Of a stretch of DNA of 64,000 nucleotides, positions 21,201 to 33,625 are shown in pieces. Below the pieces are notes generated by a model. It did not search any database and was not told the origin of the DNA. It saw nothing but the letters and a program-made list of their open reading frames with translations. The stretch covers positions 55,159,356-55,223,355 of the forward strand of contig OZ024874.1 in NCBI GenBank assembly GCA_964017185.1, read 5' to 3'. Position 1 is the stretch's first letter. Each line of letters opens with the position of its first letter. The DNA comes from Rugalucina vietnamica. Taxonomy: Eukaryota > Mollusca > Bivalvia > Lucinida > Lucinidae. The position numbers were made by a program, and so were the translations under genes.

Positions 21201-24200
21201 ATCTTGAGACTTTATTCCCTCACCTGCTAGCCACCCTGGGAGAGCTCTCTATATTACCCAGAGGCATTTCTAGCCATCTCACACTGTCTGTACCGTGGCG
21301 TCCAAGTGGCACCAAGGGCATGATGGGAAGTTTAACCTGAAATATAGTCATACAGAATCATACAATTAAACAGTAGGAATGTGCAGTTACTGTAGAGTTG
21401 ATCTGTGTCTTTGTTTTCGCTACACTGATAGTATAATCCCTCTTCTTGTAAAAATCCAGCATTCCCTGCTTCTAGCCTTATGGGACTGTATAAGCCGGAT
21501 TGTGTTGGACAAAGACCAATTTTTTTCTGTCATGGCTTATATTCGTTCACATGTTGTCAGTTCCTGGTAAAACAGTCATGTACTTTTAAATATTATCATT
21601 TGGGTGAGTCCACTACTCCACTTTCATTTAAGTGGAATCAAGGGTGATTTTGAATTTCACGTTTTTCATTGAAATTTCTCCAAGCAAACAGAATAACCCC
21701 AGGTCACAGGGACGCCATGTTTTGCTGTGTCACATTTGGGGCTATACTGTTTGTCTGATGCCAAGCTCATGTTTGTTAACTGTGGATGAGATTCCCAGCT
21801 CTGCTCTATTCCTTTCACAGTAGTAAATTCCTGTGAAAGCATGAGTACTAAGTAATGCCCAGAATTGGAATAACTAACAGGCCTGACATGACCTTAGCTT
21901 TTTACCATGGACAAATGAGCAAACTGGATTTCTGCATATGCGAAAACAAAGGCGCAGATCAGCTGTGCAGTTAGTTTGTTTTCGCAACTCTGATATTACA
22001 ATTCCTATTCTACCTATAACCAAAATTTCAAGCCTGTAGCCTGCTTCTGTGGCTGAACAGGCCGATTTGTGTCAGACCTGGTTGGAAACCCCGGAGACCG
22101 ATTTTTTTTTTCGAGTCGCGGCTCAAATAGTAAATAAATTAAAATAGTGTTTTCTGAAGCTAACTATGTCCCCCTAACCGTTTAGTAATTGAACTGTAGT
22201 TACCCTGTGATATGAAGTTATGAACTCGTGACCTTGAAAATTAAGCCAAGGTCACCAAAATCTAACCAACTCTTTTCCCCCTTCCAACCATGTATCTATG
22301 CAAGTTTGGTCAAACTAGAAAATGTGTTTATGAAACACTATGCCCCCAACTGGTAAGTCACTTTCAAGATGTAAAAATGTCCAAAAAATGACTAAGTTCA
22401 AATTGAGAAAAAAAGTGACAAAAATTAATCTGAGGAGTATATCCCAACTACATGCATATCTTCAAAGCATGGTCACAATGTCTGCAAAGTTTCAAAAGTA
22501 TCAGTATTAAATTGTAGGAGGAGTTGCGCACACAAGGTACCCTCTATCCATTCACTAAAATGCCCGAAAAAATGACTAAGTTCAAATTGTGAATAAAATG
22601 ACAAAAAATAATCCAAGGATTACATCCAAACCACATCCATATCTTCAGACCATGCCCATTACACATGTAAAGTTTTAAATGAATTGGCATGAAACTGTAG
22701 GAGGAGTTGCGCATACAAGGTCACCACTGCCCATTCATTTTCATTGTGAAAATGCCCGAAAAATGGTTAAGTTCAAATTGCGAAAAAAGTGACAAAAATT
22801 ATATCCAAACCACATGCATATCTTCAAAGCATGGTCACAACATCTGTAAAGTTTCAAGAGAATCAGAAAAAAACTGTAGGAGGAGTTGCGCACACAAGGT
22901 ACACACTATCTATTCACTTTATAATCAAGAATTAAAAAGGGAAATAACTCTCACAGAATGGGCCCCTAGCCCCTTGAATTTACCTGAAAGAAAAAATATG
23001 GGTCCTCTTAATTTTCATATACAAACTACATACCAAATTTCAAGATCCTAGCTCTAACGGTTCCTGACCGAGTGCTAAGTGTTACTCACGCATCACAGAC
23101 AGACTGGACTGGACTGGACTGGACTGGACGGACAGACCCAAACCAATATGCCCCCTAAGTTGGGGGCATAAAAACACCTGCTGAACTAAAAGATATCGCA
23201 TCGGAAAGACTAATTTCAACTGTTTTTATTGACTTGTGACCTTGATAATTAGGTCACGATCACCAAATTCTTATAAACTCTGAACCTCCTCACAACAATG
23301 CTACTGTGCAAGTTTGGTTAAAATCCATCCATTGGTTTACAAGTTATCGCATCCGAAAGACTTATTTCAACAGTTATGAACAAGTGACCTTGGAAATTAG
23401 GTCAAGGTCATCAAAATCTTATCAACTCTGAGCCACCTCCCAACAATGCTTCTGTGCAAGTTTGGTCAAAATCCATCAATTAGTTTACAAGATATCGTGT
23501 CAGAAAGACTAATTTCAACAGTTTTTGACTAGTGACCTTGGAAATTAGATCAAGATCACCAAAATCTTATCGACTCTGAGCCTCCTCCCAACAAAGCTTC
23601 TGTGCAAGTTTGTTCAAAATCCATCAATTAGTTTACAAGATATCGTATCGGAAAAACTAATTTCAACAGTTTTTATGGACTCGTGACCTTGAAAATTAGG
23701 TCAAGGTCATCAAAATCTAACCAACTCTGAGCCTCTTCCCAACAATGCTTCTGTGCAAGTTTGGTCAAAATCCATCAATTGGTTTACAAGATATTGCGTT
23801 GGAAATACTAATTTCAACAGTTTTTATGGACTCACAACCTTGAAAATTAGGTCAAGGTCACCAAAATCTAATCAACTCTGAGCCTTCTCTCAACAATGCT
23901 TCTGTGCAAGTTTGGTCAAAATCCATCAATTGGTTTACAAGATATTGCGTCAGAAAGACAAATTTCAACAGTTTTTATGGACTTGTGACCTTGAAAATTA
24001 GGTCAAGGTCACCAAAATCTAATCAACTCTGAGCCTCCTCCCAACAATGCTTTTGTGCAAGTTTGGTCAAAATCCATCAATTGGTTTACAAGATATTGCG
24101 TCAGAAAGACTAATTTCAACAGTTTTTATGGACTTGTGACCTTGAAAATTAGGTCAAGGTCACCAAAATCTAACCAACTCTGAGCCTCCTCCCAACAATG

Positions 24201-27200
24201 CTCTTGTGCAAGTTTGGTCAAAATCCATTCATTTGTTCAGAAGATATCGCGTCGGAAAACCTAATTTGATCAGTTTTCATGGGCTGGTGACCTTGAAAAT
24301 GAGGTCAAGGTCACCAAAATCTAATCAACTCTTTCCCCCCTCCCAACCATGAATCTATGCAAGTTTGGTCAAAATCCATTCACTGGTTCAAAGGATATCA
24401 TATCGGAAAGAAGCTACGCGGACGCGTGCGCCGACGCGGATGCCAACGGGATCCGCACCAAAAGCAATATGTCCCCCACCTTCGGTTGTGGGGATATAAC
24501 AAACAGACTGCAGAATTTTAAATGAAACAGAGTTTGTAATCACCTGTTCAATGTCTTTGTCAGAATATCTGTACCCTGTCATACATCGTAGAATAGTCCG
24601 ATCCTCTTCATTCCTCTCACGACCTTGAGACAAAAGTGGGTCATGCAAAGGTCGAGTCTCAACCTAAAAGTCAGAAATTATAATTAGGTTTTTACCTGGG
24701 GTCTTATGGTGTATAAAAAATACTGTGTTAAAAAGCTTTATCAAGATATTCAAATTCATATAAGTTCATAAAATGATTTAAAATTAATGGCATCATAACG
24801 AAAAGTACTTTCAAGTTTTGTTTTTGCTTCTTGAGACAAATCAATATGATTATGCACATTTTATGTTCTACTGATCTAGAATACCAAATTAATTTTACAT
24901 GTAATTAATTAACAAATATTAACATGATTAATACGCAAAGACATTTTATACGTTAATTTGCATGAAATGGCTAAAAAAAGAAAGATCAGCTATGTTATTT
25001 GCTAGCCTTAAGACAGAAATGGTAGTCAACAATGTGAATGACACTGTACCTATTTAAAAGCATTTGAAATTCATGAAAAGCTTAACAAAATTGCAACAAC
25101 AACTTATTCTGACCACCACCATTAATCCAAAACAACATCACTTTAACTGAGTTATAAAATTACATGTATACATAACTAAGCTTAATTTTTCAATTTTGGA
25201 GCTTTGGCTCATATTAAATGAATACATAAATTTGCAGCAATCTGTGAAAGCCCACCTTAATAGTTATTAAGGTTGGTTTCAAGATTGGTGCTAAATTGTA
25301 TTGCCTATTTTCCAGTGAATTCATTTATGAACAAACAGCTAGTGAATTTATGGTAACACGACAACTCAACAACAGACAACTGACCGAATAATAACTCGCT
25401 GATAAAAACTTATCGACAGAAAAAAACTCACAGACAAACCAACTCAACAACAATGACAAGTCACCGACACATCAACTCAACGACAAATGGCCATTATATT
25501 CCTATGCAACTACTGTTTGAAAATTATGTTATCTCATGTTTGAGTCAAGATATTAACTACTTTTCTCTCGAATATATTCCCTTCACATTAGAATTGGATT
25601 CTACAGCCATTGTAAGTTGCTTACATGTAGGTATACTTTCGTTTTTGTTTATTATTTACAACATAAAAGTGTCTACCTTTGCCGCATGCTTATGTGACAT
25701 TTGACTTTTAACACTCATGCTGCCGTAAATGAGTCAGTGATAAACATGTTATTTGCCTCCATATTACCTAAATGTTGACTAATAAAATGCTTTCAATCAT
25801 TAAATGTTCCGTTTCCTATTCCTTTTTATGACATCCTCTGTCAATCAGTGTTGGTGACTGTCGGCGCATGTCGGCAAATTTTCTCATTCTTAGTCGGTGA
25901 CTTGTTCGTAGTCGGTGACTTGTCCTGTCTGTCAGTAGTCGTGTCGGTGAGTTGGTTGTCGGTGGATATTTGCTGTCATTGAGTTGTCATGTCGGCCAGT
26001 TGTCTGTCGGTGAGTTGTCATACATTCGAATTTACAGAACAAAATACATATATGATTTCAGAAAGCTTCTATATACACTGTTAAAACAGACATTTTTAGC
26101 ATATTGAGATACCTTGGGACCAATTGCTGAACCCTCTATTCTAAGTATAACCTGTAAATAAGTGGTGTTACAGAAACAGAATGATTACAGATTTCTTTTT
26201 CTGGCTGGAAATTTATCATTCATAGATCCAAAATCACCCTTTATTAAAGATACAGACAAATTGTTTAAAATGTTTTCAGATACAAATGATACATGAGGAT
26301 ATGAAATATTGAACAAAAGGCAAGTTTCACGACAGAGTGATAAAAACAAAACAATTTTCTTTTCATTAAAAAAGATAAAAGAATAAAGTATAAAGTAATA
26401 AATCATATGTTCAAATCTGTTTAGATACCCTGAGAAACTGGCCTTTGGTTTTCAGATCTTTTCATATGTAACTTACAGAATATTTTGCCTTAAAAAGTTG
26501 AAATAAGAAATTGTACATGTATTACCAGTAATTTGTTTACAGAAACTGAACATACTTTGTACAAGGAAAATTATCACATGGTGTGTTTCTGCCCCCATAA
26601 ATCTCACACTAAGTTTAACAACACAACACACAAAATGTCTATAATACACAAAGAGTGACCAGAATCAGAAAGAAATGGACAGTTACGAGAATTTGATATG
26701 ATTCGTTTTGACTGTGTTGTTTATACAGAAAAAGCCCATTTTGAAATAAAAGAAAATTTTACAGCACAAACTAGCAGCACTCGTAATATTACTGAGTGAA
26801 ATAATGAACCGTAAAGCGTCTATGTATTGTCAAATAGACCTTCACTCTCTTAGAATCCTATAAATATCATATGATATCATAGGGAGCAAGGTGGCGTAGT
26901 GGTAGAGCATTGGACTCCAAATTGAGAGGTCATGGGTTCGATCCCCACAAGCGGCACTGTGTTGTGTCCTTGAGCAAGACACATTAACTCCCTACAGTAC
27001 TGGTTAAACCCAGGAAGCGTTGGCTCCATCCCGACATGACTGAAAAATTGTTGACTGGGATTTTAAGCCTCAAAACAAACAAATATGGTATCATAAAAAT
27101 GATCTAGCTCCACCAACCTTATAAAATTAACAAATATCTGAACCTCTTCATATTTAATTTTCTGCAACAGTCTTTCAGGGACTGGAAATTCTGAATGTTT

Positions 27201-30200
27201 ACTTTGGAATGTATTTCCATATAAAGAGGTTCAGGCACAACAACCCAAAAATACAATTATCCCAGCCGTGAAAACTTCAAACACTGTGCCCCCACCTTGT
27301 AAGACAGTGTATGTGCAGGTACAGGTACCGGCGGTTTGCCTGCCGTAGCTATCGGCGGCAATTCTATAGGCTGTGGGATACGTCTGTTGGCTTGCTGCTT
27401 TCTAACGGCACAAGTGACGCAACGCTAGATAATGGGACATAAAGAACAACAACAAATAACAACTCACATAGTTTTTACAACTGAAACAAGACAAGGAAGA
27501 GCTGTGGCCTATTGAGAGAGCAACAAACTCCTAATGAAAATTTCAGAGTTTGAAATATTAAATCCACATAATCTGGTCATCAGGAAAACATGTCCGTGAA
27601 ATACATACCCATTGAACCCCACTTTTATGTAAAACTGGGGTATGCAGGTGTATACCTATTTTTCTTATTTTTGAACCAAAACATAGATTTTGGGTACTCA
27701 GTGAGGTGGTTCTAACGTGTACCCACAATCAATGCTTTGAGCAAACTTATCAAAATTATCATTTTTTTTTCCTAAAGTAATTTTCAATTTTTACAGCTGA
27801 AAAAAATCTCTATATTACATGGGCAAGTTTTTGTAATGTATACACCCACAAAGGGCTTGCTCTGTCTTGACATGACTGAAACACTGTTGACTGGGATGTT
27901 TACCACAATACAAAGGAACAATACAAATTAACACTTAATGAGTGCAGCACTATAATGTAAAATGTATATTTAAGATTTTTACAAAAGAATTTTTAAGGAA
28001 TGATTCTTCTTTGGTGTTTGCTTAAATCTTTTAGAACATATATGCTTAAAACTTTTTGTTCACAAATTTTGAGAGTTGAAAACAAGGTTTTGATAATTTA
28101 TCATATCATAGTGATGCACTCTAACTCTACTCTTAGACAGACAGGTCTACACTAGTACAGTGCTGAGCATTCTGATAAGATCTACCATACTGTTAGCTGT
28201 TATGTTGACTTATCCACTATAACAATATGTTATTCTACAGTTCGTGTATAATAAAATTGCTTTCTTTTTTAAAATTTTAGAGAGGGACTTTTCTTTCTGA
28301 TTTCACATGTGTCTGGTTTCTAAATGGTACTTTCTATACCTTACAGCAGAGGAAGAATAAGTTTGGCCAGTGTAACACTTGAGTTCTTTGTAATGTTGTT
28401 AGAAATGAAGAAACATTCTATTTAAATTCATTGATAGACTGTTAAATTCTTGCAAAGTCATGATGATTGCCCAATCAACTTGCCAACAAAGATTAATCTT
28501 CATAGCCATCTTCATGAGGTGATCGGTTTATATTTATACACTGAAAAAAAGTTATAAGAGGCCACTTTTCAAACTCATTTTTTGTAACTAAGCCATGTTC
28601 AAAATTGCACGATTTTTAGTCTAAAGACGTGTCTTTCGAGTAAGTAAGGTTCCAAAGTGTTCAGAAATAATTTTCTTTCACTAAACGCGATTTTGGAGTA
28701 AAAATGCAAAAATCAATATTTTTGAATAAAAAAGTTGATAAAGCACAACATTAATTAAAATTATGAGCGGGTGTCATCAAAGGGGCCCTTCCGGCTTGGA
28801 AAAACATCAAACATTCGAATTTTCTCTACTGATAGACTTTCTGCGCATTTTTAAAAATCCCTAATTTTGAGATTTTTTGAAAAAATCATCAGTGTGCCTC
28901 TTAAACCTGTTAAAATCACTATTAAATTCACTTGATGAAGCCTGGAAATGAGAGATATAACCTGAGTGAGCTATTTTAGACTATTTTCGAGGACAAACAG
29001 GTCACGGCTGACGCACACTTCCGGTTTCAATGCCAATTTTTAACGAACAAAATAACGAAATTTATGGATGATTTTTTAAATTTTTAAAGTTTATCAGAGT
29101 CTAGTATTATACCTTAATACTCGCTGAAAATTTCAATTCCATACTGCTGATAATAATGCAACCAAAGATGAACAAAGTTTGTATGCAAATTGCATACAAA
29201 ACGCTGAATTCATGTTATTCATGTTGCTGTCTTCTTGCATGTACAAAACAGACACGAAGATTGTTATTGCAGCAACACATCTGACTTAATTTTATCTTGC
29301 ATCACGGTAGTCAGTAGCACTTTCAAATAAATTAAAATGTAAAACACAACGTCATAATATGACATTTAATTTGATGATAATAAAGTGTGATTTTCGAAAA
29401 GAGGGTACCTTTACTCATGCTTCGACTGTGTGAGACATATCACACATTTTGGAATGCAGACACTCTCAGAGCCACTGTTAGACATTGGTTTATTAATTTG
29501 ATCATGAATTTTAATTGATCGTAATTTACTTTCTGAACTAGAAGAAAAAATATGAGGTGGCCTCTTATAACTTTTTTTCAGTGTATAGCAAGTAAGATTG
29601 GTGCACCATTGAAATCAGCAGGTATTGCCACTTGTTGCTGGTTCTCTTCAGAGTTGACTAGAGCAATTGGCAACTGATTTGAATATGGAAGAGATGGAAG
29701 AATAAGTTTGGCCACACTGACCAATTTTAAGATTAAGAAGTACACAAAGAGCTTATTAGTCACTTTGGCCAAAGTCTGTCTTCTTTCCCTATAAGTAAAT
29801 TCTGATGATATGCATGCTTATTCAAGGGAAGAATGTACATTTCGACGAAGGAAATAAAAGCAAGGAAAAATAGAAGGAATTTGAACAATATGTAAAAAAG
29901 TTCTAAAAACAATAAATAAATTCTAACTCAATATTAATAGTATGAAGTAGAAGCATCAATACTAAATAAATTTGTGAACAAAATACCAACCATCACCAAT
30001 TCTGGCATGAAAATTGTTAACATGAATTTGATAACAAAAAAAAAAGTCTAAACAACTGGCCAATTAAGAATATACTTGTTCATTATGAAGTCTGAAATGA
30101 TCAGCTTTCCATTGTTTTTCAAGTCTCCTTGAAAACAAAACAGGCGGTGGTGATGCATTCTGGTTCTTTTGATTCTGACCCTTTAATAAAATTAAATAAA

Positions 30201-33200
30201 TTAATAATAATAATCTTACAAAATATTGTCCTGAAACTATAAGGTATGCTAAACTATCAACCAATTTAGTCACGAGTTACATGCTAAATTCTGCAACACA
30301 TGCATCAACTGAACATATGGACACATTTAAAGTGTAAAACTATGTATCTTTTCGAAATTCATGCAATATGGAAGACAATTAGTTTACCTGTATCAGTAGC
30401 TGTATATATCAATTCACTCACATTTAGACCATGTTATAATATACAACAGTGTTTCAGATGGATCAAACATGCCTTTCCATTATCATTCCTTATTCACTAG
30501 CATTGTCCAGAGAGAAATTGAAAAACAGGTCTAACTGAAGTCATATGGTTAAGTACTGCAACCATATTGATAAAGAAATGAAGGTTTCTGGACAAGTTTC
30601 TTAAACAAATAATTTTTATTGACAGAAATTACTATAGAACATATTTTCCCCTTACCAATGAATTTGAATTGTTCATCATTTATATATCTATATCATATTT
30701 ACTGCTTTGCTTTATATTCTACAATACAATGTATCACTATATAAATGGGTCTGGATACAACATGCACATAAAGTCTTTTATCTGATTAATAAGGTTAGAG
30801 GGTTCACTATAGGTAAAGCACACATTTTATTTTTATAGGTATACATACCTTTATTGGAGCTGGTCTATGGCCATTGAGAGCCATGGCATAGTATTCCTCA
30901 GGGTCCATGGTATCTAAGAAAACATGGCCCTGAAATTATAGGTTCAATGTTGAATAGATAAATACTCTAGCTGAGCAAATGGCATGCTCAGAGGGTTCAG
31001 TACCCGAAATTGTGCAATATGGCCAACACTACAGTACAGTCCAGGGGGATTTTCACCAGCCCGCCCACCCCCGCGGACGATTTCTCTGAGCCCCCCGCAA
31101 TCCCGCTCACCTGTCCGCTTATGATCCCACCGCGGAATATTTTAATCCCACCGCGGATTGCGGCGGATCCGCGGAGGATCCTCCCGTTACCTGTATAATT
31201 CCACCGCGGGTTTGCGGAGGATTTCCAATGAAAAGTAATGACGTCATAATGATTGACAGGTACAGTTATCTCACACATCTCGTGATTTGAAAACATCTAC
31301 GCACTCGTGAAAATTTGATGTTTTCAACTCACTCGATGAAATATATTTGGTATTCATCTCAAAAAAGTAAATTTCCTCTATCTCTTCTTTCATGCTTTCA
31401 GTCATGCTGTCATTCAAAAGAAGATACAAATTTGACAGTCAATAGCAAAATTGAAACATTCATTCGTTCATTCGTTCATTCTTGCTTTCGTAAATCAAAA
31501 TTTTAAATCAAAATATTTAGCATCTTTGCTTCTCTTTTTCTTTAGTTATTGTTTCCGCAAAATATATGAAGTTGGGCTTTGATGTGAAAAATTTTGTTTT
31601 CCATTCTAATATACACAAATGTACATGATTGCAAGTGAAGAAACTTTTTTATTGCTTGTCGTGTCCAATAATAACTCATTGCTGACCACACATTTGCCAC
31701 CTGCTAATTTAACAGGTAAAACTTATAAGGATATGCCAATTTATGGCTTCTCTGTCAATAAGCTATATAATGCACTTAATATTTTAGCATCATTTAAATA
31801 TTAATTTCTAGAATCAAAACCAGTTCGTTTAAAGTTAATTAGTCAAGATCACATTTCTCACCATGGAGCATACTGTCAAAAGACTTAACGCACAAATTGT
31901 GGGTACACGTGAGAACCGTCTCGCCGAGGCGGTTCTAAAGAGTACCAACAATCTGTTTTGGAGAAAAAAAAATGTAAACCCCTGTATACCCAAGTTTTGC
32001 TATAAAAGTGGGGTATACGGGGCAAACATTTAATGTGTATTTTTTCCTGGTGCAAGTATACATTTTTGACACAAACAGGGTAATACAGACACAAGCCTTA
32101 AAAGATATAAAATTTCGTAAATTGGTTAAACAAAATGTTTGCAATGTCGGAATTCGTCCCAAAATTTATGAAAATTTGTTGACTGTGACATTAAAATTTG
32201 AGCCGCCACATCAGAAAACTAACAATCTGCATAAGCGAAAACAAAGGCGCAGATCAGCGCAGGTGTTCAGAGCCTTTTTGTTTTCGCTACATGGATAGTA
32301 CAAAACTTCGACTATTCATGCTTCTAGTCTGTTTATGTGACTGTACAGGTTGGTTTTTGTCGGACCGGTTCGGATATATTGTTTGTTGGTTTTCTCATGT
32401 GCAGGCTCATTTCCTTTCTATTCTCTTCGTTTTATGCTTCAACTATTTCATCAACAATGTTATTTACAGGGGATTAGCAACTTACTGTACCTGAGCAATA
32501 AAACTTATCAATGAATGGTGTCATTATAACAGGTAATACCCCTAAGGTGTCAAACGTGTGCCTCTATGACAATATTACTGGACATGACTTGGCAAAAGAT
32601 CTACACCACAAGGATTTCTACACAAATGCAAACCGAGCTGTGCAGGCACAGACGATGACTGGAGGCTGTAAATTTTAGATTTAGAAAATAGAGAAATTGT
32701 ACTATCCGTGTAACGAAAACAAGGGCGATGATCGGCTTCGCAGTTACTGCGAACTGATCTGCGCCTTTGGTTTCGCATATGCAGATTGTTGGTTTTCTCA
32801 TAAGGCGGCCCATATTACTTTCTAAAATCTGAATACGGATTGTCCCAGCATAAGATGGCTGAAGAATTTGAGATATGCTAGGCCGCCAAATTGGATCAGA
32901 CTGTGCGCCTAACACATAGTTAGTAAATTAGTGTAGGGTAGAGGAGCAGAGAGAAAGCGAGAGAGACAGTGTAACCATACACTCTGTTGTCTAGCCGTCA
33001 TGTTTCAGATTCAACGATGATACATATTTTTCACAAATGTGTCTTTGTATGTTTCCTTTTGATTGTAAATGGTGATTTAAGAAGTGTTGTAAAATCTTTT
33101 TTTTGATTTTCATTTGACAGTAAACTCAAGCCTTCGAGCCACGTCATCAGAAAACCAACAATGTGGTTTCAGAACAGATTCGACAGAAACCGAGCTGTAC

Positions 33201-33490
33201 AGTCACAGAAGCACAGAAGCAGGCTAGAGACTGGAAATTTCGGATTTAGAAAGTAGAGGAATTGTACTATCTGTTAAGCGAAAACAAAGGGATTCATCAG
33301 CTTTGCAGTAACTGCGAAGCTGCCATGATCTGCGCCTTTGTTTTTGTATATGCACACTTTTGTTTTCTCATGACACGGCTCATATCAGTAGCTTCAGATA
33401 ACAATTAAAATCATCGGTTTATAAAAATAATATTTTTTTTTTTTTGTGTACCAGTATGAAGTATACTTTGTGTAAGAAAATGTTTCCATG

Positions 33491-33521
<31 letters not shown>

Positions 33522-33572
33522 TTCAACGTAAGCTTTTACCTATGTTAACCTTGTGTCTATTATTGTCACATG

Positions 33573-33625
<53 letters not shown>

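Noticed and set aside
23172-24475. CRISPR-like array
   Set aside because: The units are full tandem repeats with no unique spacers, in animal DNA; this is a minisatellite.
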